DNA of 64,000 nucleotides from a bacterium UBP11_UBA4055 (GTDB taxonomy: Bacteria > UBA4055): the NCBI GenBank assembly GCA_002382735.1, contig DFZN01000039.1, positions 27,417-91,416 on the forward strand, given 5' to 3'. Of this stretch, positions 18,901-25,647 are shown piece by piece (positions within the stretch are counted from its first letter, which is position 1; each line of letters starts with the position of its first letter). Position numbers and translations under genes: made by a program. The notes under the pieces were generated by a model that worked only from the letters and a program-made list of their open reading frames with translations, did not search any database and had not been told where the DNA came from.

Positions 18901-19657
18901 TACCCTGAAATGAAATAAATACCGAGATCACATCCCTGAACTCACCGACGGAAAATTCTGCTTCCACCCTGCCTGCCATCGTATATATAAGCTCTTTGTC
19001 GTATTCTTCCGGAACATAACCCGACTTGTCCGTTTTAAAAACTGATGTATTTATTATCCTGAAGAATTTCAGCCCGTAAAGTTCGGCCTCTGAGAACTGC
19101 GTTATTTTATCGCGCATATCTGAAAAAGCAGATTCGGAAGCCCATATTTGTCCCTTTACGGCATTATGTTCAGCCATGGCACACAGGTCAACTGCGCTTC
19201 CGGAAAAATAATAAGTTTTCTCTTTATCGCTTCCGGCTATTCCGCAGACACATTCGCCGTATCCTATCCCCACTTTCACTCCGAATTCGAAATCTCCGAA
19301 CTTGGACCGGTAAGTTTTATTCTTTTCGAAAAAGTTGTTGGTTATAAGTGCTGCCTGCAGAACATTTGCTGCTACTGATCCTTTACCGGTCCTTAACTCG
19401 AATATAGCAGTAAAAGCGTCACCGGCATATTTTGTAACATAACCGCCGTGATCGTACACAGCTCTCACAGTAGTATCGAACAAGTATCTTAAGATGTCAG
19501 AAAGGACTTCAGCGCCTTCCTGACCATGCTTCATCAGGGCTTCAGTTGTTTTTGTGAATCCCGATATATCCACAAACATCGAAAAACATTCGAATCCGTC
19601 TGAATATTTTTTATTTTTCAAATTGCAGAGTACTGTTTCCGGAACAAGATTTCTCAT
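15986..19657 (-). CDS. Class III nucleotidyl cyclase (two domains) fused to AAA/STAND ATPase and TPR repeats
   Basis: A 1223-residue cytoplasmic signalling protein. Cyclase domain 1 (about 20-200) has both metal aspartates (Asp30 in FVDISGFTK, Asp80 in KYAGD) but Asp157 and Met161 where the catalytic Asn and Arg belong. Cyclase domain 2 (about 235-400) lacks the first metal Asp (VFISFQG) but keeps Asn349 and Arg353 (TVNQSAR). The two domains should thus build one composite site making cAMP (or cGMP), as in mammalian adenylyl cyclases. A P-loop ATPase follows (GEAGIGKS at 442-449, about 405-700), then TPR repeats (about 850-1215; LEYYNMQLEISE-like units). This order, C1-C2-NTPase-TPR, is that of soluble adenylyl cyclase (ADCY10). 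First gene of the surface-protein operon, with a promoter-like element at 19718-19746. The trigger is unknown. Confidence 0.9.
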   Translation of the reverse strand: MRNLVPETVLCNLKNKKYSDGFECFSMFVDISGFTKTTEALMKHGQEGAEVLSDILRYLFDTTVRAVYDHGGYVTKYAGDAFTAIFELRTGKGSVAANVLQAALITNNFFEKNKTYRSKFGDFEFGVKVGIGYGECVCGIAGSDKEKTYYFSGSAVDLCAMAEHNAVKGQIWASESAFSDMRDKITQFSEAELYGLKFFRIINTSVFKTDKSGYVPEEYDKELIYTMAGRVEAEFSVGEFRDVISVFISFQGNGELGRLMETVYKLKDMYGGSHPVLDFGDKGGNILLFFGCPVSYENNAYRALSFMMRLRYSASGFEIRAGLAKGIVYCGFNGSELRNEFTCLGNTVNQSARFMMKAQWGQVLTDRDLAGEKQFWFADLGMMEYKGREGLIPTYALEGKTEVKEVFFKGSFVGREKELARLRKYLEPLQRGKNCGVIYIDGEAGIGKSRLTNHIRLEYEEEETEQPVKWFYFSCDDIIKEPHNPFRYFFNRYFDLEEDAEEQNTEKFDQKLKAILERTESRKQRSVLENMRDYIAYFLKLKVNDPSILLEEPNERQNSVALAITEFFRTFTERSALVFEIDNGSSIDQDSLKLLSRIAVTLKRSPFAVIFNCRFKDNGEAYDYSFPKQKRIKLRNFTKTEFKDLVKDRLKLKTVPKDTLSVLEEKSRLNPLFLEQIAIYITDNSVLDKKNRIKDPSILPEGMNQIILARIDKLKTNLKEIIKTASCIGNEIHIDLINHLFKDKYSNINKFLVELENEDIFILFSEMSYLFKYGVIRDVVYNIQLKKVLRELHGEIGEAIEKIHSKNIENYYSVLAYHYENAENASKALLYHEKAGYQAKENYQNTQAVYHFDKAIILLSKKNNIEEKSWIDIDVSKNRDQVEEYIIINIERFGLYYAILQDIRKCVNILDDNFKLVYKLEDDHLTSLVLFEKSLLLTNSGKYEDSNELLKEVIETLKKSDTDEKVSISILSIGKNYFMSGKFDKAMEYYNMALEHTEKINNSYKRDMIKARIYGDIGIANDYSGNFEKALEYYNMQLEISERRNLKIEKNTVLGNIGVIYHLTGNLNKAKDYYEMKLKLTEELGLRLDLAQVLNNMGFLFKDLKNYKKALTYHKRSYSLSQDLSDFNTMANAAINIGHVFKLQDLFEKSEQQYILGIDIAEKYELKAILSEAMIELGDLYFKNGKKDESLKFTEQGLKTAKEIGFFEYVEKGTSILEKINSK

Positions 19658-19717
19658 TTATATCCGTCACTCCCTGTAATAATAAACCTCAGCTTCCAAT
19701 TTATTACCGCCCGTTTT

Positions 19718-19746
19718 AATATAAATGTTAAGACATTGGGAAACAA
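19718..19746 (-). promoter_or_regulatory. Promoter-like element of the cyclase/surface-protein operon
   Basis: On the minus strand TTGTTT (19746-19741), a 17-base spacer and TATATT (19723-19718) precede the cyclase start, giving a leader of about 55 bases. Exactly the same hexamers and spacing occur before the toxin-antitoxin operon at 38218 and the C25 peptidase gene at 60333. Confidence 0.55.
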
Positions 19747-19849
19747 GAAAAATTAATAGTATTTACAGAATCGGATTTTGGTTAAATTATTCAGATGCCA
19801 CACGGTCGGAATTATATCACCAGGGAATATGTGAGAAATACCTTCATTA

Positions 19850-21610
19850 TCAGCTTTTAATATCCTGAAGTTTAAGTTGTATATACGAGTTGCTGTTCCA
19901 CACATTCTCATCAATATAATAGGCGATCTTCAGTCCGCTCCTGAGTTCGTTCACCAGGTCGAATTTATGCGCAAGGTTAAACCCTATCGCGTCGAACACA
20001 TAATTACCCTGCCTGACTTTCAACTTCAGATGATTCTGTTTGGTCTTCAGTTTATGATCGAAAGTATTGGATCTGTTACCTACTATCTTAATATCACCGT
20101 GAACTTCAATGTTCTCTGAAGCGAACAGAGGCTGTTCATTAGCCGGTCCGAACGGTTCGAACATTTTAAGAATATTCACTATATTGTTCCCTATATCACC
20201 GAAGTCGATCTTCAGATCTATCTTAAGAAGCTGGTTGAAATCTTTATCCGGGATCGTATTCTTTATGATCTCGCTGAATTTCTGCTTAAAGGCCGGAATG
20301 TTCTTACTGTCTATCTCGAATCCTGCGGCATAGTCGTGTCCCCCAAAGTTCTCCTGCTCAAGAAGATTGAGCTTGTAGCACTCTGTGAGAACATCGTAAA
20401 TGTTAACGCCGGGTATAGATCTGCACGAGCCTTTTCCAACTCCGTTGTTCACCGATATCACTACGCTCGGCCTGTAATATTTCTCAACAAGCCTTGAAGC
20501 GACTATTCCGATAACCCCCACATGCCAGTTATTGTTGGATACAACGATACTTTTATTGAATTCCGGATCAAAGTGATCATCCTGTTCGATGATCCTTATG
20601 GCTTCAGCCAAAGTGTCAGTATCGAATTCACGCCTTCTTTTATTCTCGGCCTCAAGCTCTTCTACAATCTGAGAAGCCTCATCAGGATCGTTACTCAGAA
20701 GAAGCTTAACCGCTCTGTTCGCATCACCCATTCTTCCTACCGCATTCAGTCTGGGGGCCAGTCCGAAAAGTATATTGCTGACCTTGATCTTTTTCTGAAA
20801 CAGGTTCAATTTTTTTAATAGTGACGATATGCCGATATTGTTGCAGTTCTCAAGAAATGTCAGTCCTTCGGAAACGATCTTCCTGTTCTCTCCCATCAGA
20901 GGCACAATATCAGCAGCAGTTCCGATTGTTGCGATATCAAGGAATTCTTTAATTATCTTCGGAGACATATCGTTCTTTAAAAGTATTCCCTGGATGAGCT
21001 TAAAGGCCACACCTACGCCGGCGAGATGCTTAAAGGGGTATTTGCAGTCTGTCCGTTTAGGATCAATGATCGCATAAGCGGCCGGAAGCTCCTTGTCAGG
21101 CTCGTGATGGTCTGTTATTATAACATCTACACCTAACGATTTGGCGAATTCCACTTCATTGACGGAGGTGATGCCGCAGTCAACCGTAATTATCAGAGTA
21201 ATGCCGTTCGAGGCAGCTTCCTGAACCCCCTTCCTGCTCAAACCGTACCCCTCGGTCTCTCTGTTCGGTATTACATATTCGGCTTTCAATCCCAGCCACT
21301 TGAGGAAAAACAGATACAGCATCGCTACTGAAGTGATACCGTCAACATCATAATCTCCCCATATCTCTATCTTCTCGCGATTGACAATAGCTTCTGTGAT
21401 CCTTTCAACGGCCTCATCCATATCCTTTAACATGAACGGATCGTGATAATCTGATCTGTCAGGATACAGAAAAAGTTCTATTTCTTCTTTAGTAGCCGCT
21501 CCTCTGGCTGCTAGCAGCCGGATCACTGTCTCAGGCAATCCGGTCAGGACCTTAAGTTCGTCAATTTTGCGGGAATCTAACTCATGCGGATATTCCCATT
21601 TTTTTTCCAC
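19850..21610 (-). CDS. recJ: Single-stranded-DNA-specific 5'-3' exonuclease RecJ
   Basis: A 586-residue DHH-family exonuclease acting in recombinational and mismatch repair. The motifs are in order: GDYDVDG at 85-91, TVDCG with Asp144, the DHH signature ITDHHEP at 165-171, and LAGVGVAFK. The DHHA1 part follows (WHVGVIGIVASRL, GKGSCRS, FGGHDYAAG), then the C-terminal OB-fold region. Length fits the family. The start is GTG at 21610 with a weak AGGT upstream. It is separated by 44 bases from the membrane protein gene upstream and by 192 bases from the cyclase gene. Confidence 0.95.
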   Translation of the reverse strand: MEKKWEYPHELDSRKIDELKVLTGLPETVIRLLAARGAATKEEIELFLYPDRSDYHDPFMLKDMDEAVERITEAIVNREKIEIWGDYDVDGITSVAMLYLFFLKWLGLKAEYVIPNRETEGYGLSRKGVQEAASNGITLIITVDCGITSVNEVEFAKSLGVDVIITDHHEPDKELPAAYAIIDPKRTDCKYPFKHLAGVGVAFKLIQGILLKNDMSPKIIKEFLDIATIGTAADIVPLMGENRKIVSEGLTFLENCNNIGISSLLKKLNLFQKKIKVSNILFGLAPRLNAVGRMGDANRAVKLLLSNDPDEASQIVEELEAENKRRREFDTDTLAEAIRIIEQDDHFDPEFNKSIVVSNNNWHVGVIGIVASRLVEKYYRPSVVISVNNGVGKGSCRSIPGVNIYDVLTECYKLNLLEQENFGGHDYAAGFEIDSKNIPAFKQKFSEIIKNTIPDKDFNQLLKIDLKIDFGDIGNNIVNILKMFEPFGPANEQPLFASENIEVHGDIKIVGNRSNTFDHKLKTKQNHLKLKVRQGNYVFDAIGFNLAHKFDLVNELRSGLKIAYYIDENVWNSNSYIQLKLQDIKS

Positions 21611-21654
21611 TTCTTACCTGTGTTATATTAAAATTAAATAAAATCATGGATTGA

Positions 21655-22470
21655 TCATCCTTTTATTACTTTCACCTTGAAATCAGAAAGTGTTTTCTCA
21701 AAGATACTGTCTTCGAAATCTTTGTCCACGCTGATCTTAATAACATTGTATTCCGTTTTTGTATTTTGTGTAGATTCGTGCTTCCTTAAAAATATCTGAA
21801 GCTCGTTATTATCATCATCCACCCATATCCATTCAAGGTATTTAACAGCTTTCTTATCCAGCGCTTCTCTTGCAGCCTGGATCTCCTTATCCTTGTCTTC
21901 CTGAGGCATATCGCTGTTCTCGATCTCCTGTATGTATGAATTGGTCTGTTCCTCATCTGCTGTATCGTAGTACATGTAGGCGTATATGTGAGCTTTCTTT
22001 TTATCCCCGTCGGGCATTGTCAGCCTGACCTTCTTTACAAGTTTTCCCTTATAAAAAACATAATTAGGCTCATCGCTAGTGTAATTATCGTATATCCTTT
22101 CAGACGGTATATCAGTACCGTCCCACGCAAAATTCAGACCGTAGTCCAGTGTATAATGTCTGTCTTTATATTTAAGTTTACCGTGCTTTTCGATAAGATC
22201 GTTCCCCTTTGCAGGTTCCTCGATCATCAGGTATGAGTTCTCAGGTATGTTCACCCATATTTTTTGCGAAGATTTGTATTTCCTTAAAAGGTCAGAATTA
22301 TTATCGACATCCTTGATCAGTTCGTAATCACCTTCATACCGGATCTTCTCGATCTCAATATAAATTGTTCTGAACGGGATCTTTCCGATCAGAAGTGTCG
22401 TTAAGAGTGTTATATAAATTATTAATGCCTTTCTTCTCATCTTCCTCATGCTTTTGAGTTTTTGATTCAT
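21655..22470 (-). CDS. Conserved membrane-anchored protein of unknown function
   Basis: About 271 residues. A basic N-terminus (RKMRRK) is followed by one hydrophobic helix (ALIIYITLLTTLLIG), then a hydrophilic domain rich in Tyr, Asp and Lys, so it is probably anchored in the inner membrane with the bulk in the periplasm. I recognise no domain. The longer frame up to 22557 would run into the RNase P RNA, so the start must be 22470, 22449 or 22440; the last has GAGGA just upstream but rather close. Located between the RNase P RNA gene and recJ, in the same direction. Confidence 0.65.
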   Translation of the reverse strand: MNQKLKSMRKMRRKALIIYITLLTTLLIGKIPFRTIYIEIEKIRYEGDYELIKDVDNNSDLLRKYKSSQKIWVNIPENSYLMIEEPAKGNDLIEKHGKLKYKDRHYTLDYGLNFAWDGTDIPSERIYDNYTSDEPNYVFYKGKLVKKVRLTMPDGDKKKAHIYAYMYYDTADEEQTNSYIQEIENSDMPQEDKDKEIQAAREALDKKAVKYLEWIWVDDDNNELQIFLRKHESTQNTKTEYNVIKISVDKDFEDSIFEKTLSDFKVKVIKG

Positions 22471-22476
22471 CGAAAC

Positions 22477-22815
22477 AAGCCGGCCTGTAAGCCGAATTCT
22501 GTTGTAATGGTCATTTATCTGTCGCAACCTACCCTTCCTCCGGTGTTTTTGACACACAGGCGAGCAGCCTGTAACGGAGAATTTATTTGGTCTTGCGCCG
22601 GATGGGGTTTACCATGCCGGACATCCTTACGGTTGTCCGCGGTGCGCTCTTACCGCACCATTTCACCCTTACTGCCGGACTTGCCGGTAGCGGTTTGTTT
22701 TCTGTTGCACTTTCCGTGGCATCACTGCCCCCTGCCGTTAGCAGGCATCCCGCTCTGTGGCGTTCGGACTTTCCTCATCCCGGATCTCTCCGGAACGCGA
22801 CCATTCAGCCGACTT
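22477..22815 (-). ncRNA. rnpB: RNase P RNA, bacterial type A
   Basis: Catalytic RNA that trims the 5' ends of tRNA precursors, about 339 nt. On the minus strand it has the conserved 5' segment GAGGAAAGTCCGAACGCCAC, the CGGCAAGTCC/AGTAAGGGTGAAA region, the universally conserved GGTAAACCCC and GATAAATGACCATTACA segments, and the terminal ACAGAATTCGGCTTA. The ends pair as an 8-bp P1 helix (AAGTCGGC at 22815-22808 with GCCGGCTT at 22484-22477, including one G.U). The 5' end is only a few bases past the stop codon of the zinc-ribbon gene, so the promoter must lie inside that gene or the RNA is processed from a longer transcript. Confidence 0.97.
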
Positions 22816-22818
22816 ATT

Positions 22819-23547
22819 TCAATCAGCATCTTTTATTTCATAGAACAAAATACGACTGCAGGCATCACACTGAACGATACTCTCAGCCCTTTTCAGTTCG
22901 GAGAGCTTCTGTGACGGCAATATGGTGAAACAACCGCCGCAGTGACCCTCATTTGCAGGCACAACTGCCACCTGTCCCTTGGAGTCGTATATTCTCCGGT
23001 ATAGATTATATAAATGTTTATCGATTTTTGCAACTAAAATAATTCTTTTTTCTTTCAGCAGTTTTTCCTCTTCCTGAGTTTCGGCAAGTTTCATTTCAAG
23101 CTGAGATCTTTTCTCTTCCAGCATTGACTTTTTTTCTTCCACAGACCTTTTGAGTACTTCAAGAGCTTCATTATTCCTGATCAGTTTTTCGTTAAGATCA
23201 ACAATTTTTTCTTCTTCTTCGACAACAGTATTTTCTCTGAAATCGATCTCTTTGATCAGCGCTTCATACTCCTTATTGTTCGTGACCATGTTCCTCTGAT
23301 GTTTATACTTCTCAAGCATTATTTTTGATGATTCTACCAGTGCCTTTGAATCTTTTATTTCGATCTCGAGAGTATCTTTCTCTGATCCTATCAGAACGAT
23401 CTCCTCAGTTTTCTCATTTATCTCTTTTTCCAGTTCTACGACAAGAAAAGGCAAATTTCCTCTTGATTTTTCTATTTCTTCAAGCTTACTGTCTATTGAT
23501 TGAAGTTCAGCGAGTTTTTTGATCTTTTCGTGCATTTTCTCCTGCAT
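22819..23547 (-). CDS. C4-type zinc-ribbon protein with coiled-coil hairpin (DUF164-like)
   Basis: A 242-residue protein. Residues about 1-180 are a long charged coiled coil (many Glu/Lys heptads). The C-terminus carries a zinc ribbon with CGGC and CDAC pairs about 30 residues apart. Such proteins are commonly encoded next to Nif3-family genes, as here; suggested roles are nucleic-acid binding or adapter functions, but none is established. The ATG at 23547 is chosen for its GGAG 8 bases upstream; the TTG at 23580 lies inside the Nif3 gene. It starts 16 bases after the Nif3 stop, so the two are co-transcribed, and it ends against the RNase P RNA gene. Confidence 0.88.
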   Translation of the reverse strand: MQEKMHEKIKKLAELQSIDSKLEEIEKSRGNLPFLVVELEKEINEKTEEIVLIGSEKDTLEIEIKDSKALVESSKIMLEKYKHQRNMVTNNKEYEALIKEIDFRENTVVEEEEKIVDLNEKLIRNNEALEVLKRSVEEKKSMLEEKRSQLEMKLAETQEEEKLLKEKRIILVAKIDKHLYNLYRRIYDSKGQVAVVPANEGHCGGCFTILPSQKLSELKRAESIVQCDACSRILFYEIKDAD

Positions 23548-23563
23548 TATCTGTCTCCGATGG

Positions 23564-24694
23564 TTAAATTTCCTCAACACTCTTTACTATGTCCGTATCT
23601 GTCTTCGATTCGAATACTTTGACAGACTTTCCGCAATTTCTGTCAATGTATTCTTTTAATCCTTTTTTCGCGAATTGTTCCGTTGAATGATGAGTTGCGT
23701 CAACGATATTTATAAACTTCGATGCCTCCTGGTACAAATGATGACCGAACTCGGAGGTGAGGAATACCTGAGCCCCGGACATGATGGCACTTTTCCATGA
23801 AGCTGCACCGCTTCCGCCGCATAAAGCGACAGTCGATATTTTTTCTTTGCTGCTCCTGACCGCTATCCTTAAAGTTTTTGTCCCCAATTTTTCCGATACC
23901 AGCCCGCAAAAATCTTTTAAGACCATTTTAGAGCCGAGTTCCCCTACAGTGCCCAGTCCGAAATTTTCCGATCCGTTATCGAGAGGATAGATGTCGATCA
24001 CAGGTTCTTCGTACGGATGTGCCTTTTTTACCGCTGCAGTGACTTGATCCCTTTTCCATGCAGGCACAACTGTCTCGATCCTGATTTCCGGTACTCTTTC
24101 GATCCTTCCCTTTTTCCCGATATATGGTGCAGTTCCTTCTCCCGGCCTGAAAGTGCCTTCTCCGCCTGAAGTAAAAAAACATCTGTCATAATTGCCTATT
24201 GATGCTCCGCCGGCTTCCGCAACAGCTTTCATTATCTTTTCTGCTGCTTCAACAGGACTGTAGATCACGATCTTGTACAGCTCGTTCACTTCGACATCCT
24301 TTATCTCTTTGATTTTTAACATCGGCCTTATATTTTTCAGCCCGAGTTCCTGTGCGAGGAGATAACTGACGCCTGTGCTTAACAGGTCATAATTTGTATG
24401 GCATGAGATAAGAGAAATATCGTTCTTTATCAGAAACCTTATGATGTCTGAATAATAATCCCCTTCGACAAGATCGACTACGGGTTTCTTGAACAGGGGA
24501 TGATGGGAAACGATCAGGCTGCATCCGAGCTTTTTGGCTTCTTGAGCTACCTCGAGGGTTGGATTCAAAGCTGTCAGAATTCCCTTGACTTCATCGTGAC
24601 TATTGCCTACGAGAAGACCTGAAGGATCGTTCTTCCACTTCACCGATGGAATTATGCGTTTCCCGAGAATATTTAATATTTCTCCGACTTTCAT
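23564..24694 (-). CDS. Nif3-like dinuclear metal-centre protein with CutA/PII-like insert
   Basis: A 376-residue member of the Nif3/YqfO family, hexameric proteins with a two-metal site and uncertain biochemical role (often annotated as GTP cyclohydrolase 1 type 2). Metal-site motifs visible are SHHPLF, CHTNYD and, near the C-terminus, ATHHSTEQFA. The middle part (about 130-235, with EKIMKAVAEAGGASIGNYD) is the PII-like insertion of the long YqfO form. GGAG lies about 8 bases before the ATG. It lies just downstream of the tRNA terminator and is coupled to the zinc-ribbon gene, a frequent pairing. Confidence 0.92.
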   Translation of the reverse strand: MKVGEILNILGKRIIPSVKWKNDPSGLLVGNSHDEVKGILTALNPTLEVAQEAKKLGCSLIVSHHPLFKKPVVDLVEGDYYSDIIRFLIKNDISLISCHTNYDLLSTGVSYLLAQELGLKNIRPMLKIKEIKDVEVNELYKIVIYSPVEAAEKIMKAVAEAGGASIGNYDRCFFTSGGEGTFRPGEGTAPYIGKKGRIERVPEIRIETVVPAWKRDQVTAAVKKAHPYEEPVIDIYPLDNGSENFGLGTVGELGSKMVLKDFCGLVSEKLGTKTLRIAVRSSKEKISTVALCGGSGAASWKSAIMSGAQVFLTSEFGHHLYQEASKFINIVDATHHSTEQFAKKGLKEYIDRNCGKSVKVFESKTDTDIVKSVEEI

Positions 24695-24712
24695 CTCTTT
24701 TCTCCAAATTAT

Positions 24713-24734
24713 AAAAATTGGCGCGTTGCGCCAA
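24713..24734 (-). terminator. Rho-independent terminator after the tRNA gene
   Basis: On the minus strand a 7-bp stem TTGGCGC/GCGCCAA with a 3-base loop is followed by a T-run. It ends tRNA transcription 13 bases past the tRNA and precedes the Nif3 start. Confidence 0.85.
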
Positions 24735-24746
24735 ATTTTAAATGCG

Positions 24747-24820
24747 TGGGGGTACAGGGACTTGAACCCCGGACCAACAGATTATGAGTCTGCTGCTCTA
24801 ACCGACTGAGCTATACCCCC
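24747..24820 (-). tRNA. tRNA with CAU anticodon (Met elongator or Ile2)
   Basis: A cloverleaf can be drawn on the minus strand. The acceptor stem is GGGGGTA/TACCCCC with discriminator A. The D arm carries AGCTCAGTCGGTTAGAGC, the anticodon stem CAGAC-TCATAA-TCTG has anticodon CAT, and the T arm carries GGTTCAAGTCC. CCA is not encoded (the next bases are CGC). Whether it is elongator tRNA-Met or the lysidine-modified tRNA-Ile cannot be settled by eye. The acceptor stem lacks the 1-72 mismatch of initiator tRNA. Confidence 0.96.
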
Positions 24821-24879
24821 GGTACCTGTGAAAACAGGTATGCAAATATAATTCCCTGAACATAAAATGTCAAGAATTT

Positions 24880-25602
24880 TTAAGACTTTATTTTCCTGTC
24901 GATTATCTCGAAAATGCTTCTTATGAACCCCGCCTCTTTCCTGTTCAGTTTAAGCCTGCGGAAAATGTGCCTTAAATTCTCTCTTATCTGATCTTTGTTG
25001 TCCGAAGTAACCATGACTTTCCCCTGAATTACCCTGTCGAGAGTTTCGAACATTTTTTCCTTTTCAGAGAGATCGATCATTTCTGTTTCGGTCTGATACT
25101 GAACTATGCCGCGGTATTTTATTTTTGATATTTCATAAAGAGCGATCATGACCGCACTGGCGATGTTGAGCGATGAATATTCTTCATCCGTCGGGATTAT
25201 TACAAGCTTATCGCAGAGATCCGTTTCTTCATTTTGAAGACCGTTGGTCTCGTTCCCGAACATGAGTCCGACTTTTGCGGTTTTTGGAAGTGCTGCTATC
25301 TCTTCAGCCATCTCTTCGGGTGATACGACCTTGTAGAAACGGCGTTTTCTTGCAGTGAAAGCGTAAACGGCCGAGAGATCAGAAACTTCCCGCTTCAGAT
25401 CCTGTCCGTACCGCAGGTACCGGAAGTGGTCTTTTGCCCCCGCGCACATGGTGAGTATCTCTTCCTCCGAGTGGTTCATCTGATTGACAGACACGAGATC
25501 GGTGAAGCCGAAGTTCTTCATTGCGCGGAGGATCGAACCGACATTGCCGGGTGACCAGATGCGGGACAGAATTATGCGTACATTCTCTTTGTTCATGAGC
25601 AT
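24880..25602 (-). CDS. TrmJ-like RNA 2'-O-methyltransferase (SpoU/TrmH family)
   Basis: A 240-residue SPOUT methyltransferase that probably methylates ribose 2'-O in a tRNA. The three family motifs are present: PGNVGSILRAMKNFGF near the N-terminus, LMFGNETNGL in the middle and IPTDEEYSSLNIASAV forming the AdoMet-binding knot. The closest family is TrmJ (position 32), but target specificity is inference. No ribosome site precedes either ATG (25602 or 25596), because the U-run of the preceding terminator runs straight into the start codon. Confidence 0.88.
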   Translation of the reverse strand: MLMNKENVRIILSRIWSPGNVGSILRAMKNFGFTDLVSVNQMNHSEEEILTMCAGAKDHFRYLRYGQDLKREVSDLSAVYAFTARKRRFYKVVSPEEMAEEIAALPKTAKVGLMFGNETNGLQNEETDLCDKLVIIPTDEEYSSLNIASAVMIALYEISKIKYRGIVQYQTETEMIDLSEKEKMFETLDRVIQGKVMVTSDNKDQIRENLRHIFRRLKLNRKEAGFIRSIFEIIDRKIKS

Positions 25603-25629
25603 AAAAAAGGGCGTTTTGAAACGCCCTTT
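25603..25629 (-). terminator. Rho-independent terminator after the M18 aminopeptidase gene
   Basis: On the minus strand AAAGGGCGT, a 6-base loop and ACGCCCTTTTTT form a strong hairpin with a T-run, 19 bases after the aminopeptidase stop. The T-run ends directly at the ATG of the TrmJ-like gene. Confidence 0.9.
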
Positions 25630-25647
25630 CCTCCTGTCAATTCATTC

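Noticed and set aside
19658..19849. Possible small RNA between recJ and the cyclase gene
   Set aside because: No terminator hairpin or conserved element apart from the promoter-like boxes on the minus strand.
22471..22928. Several open frames on both strands
   Set aside because: They coincide with the RNase P RNA and are chance readings of it.
24603..24809. Plus-strand open frame crossing the tRNA
   Set aside because: It reads the reverse strand of the tRNA (the DLNPGP type of spurious peptide) and part of the Nif3 gene.
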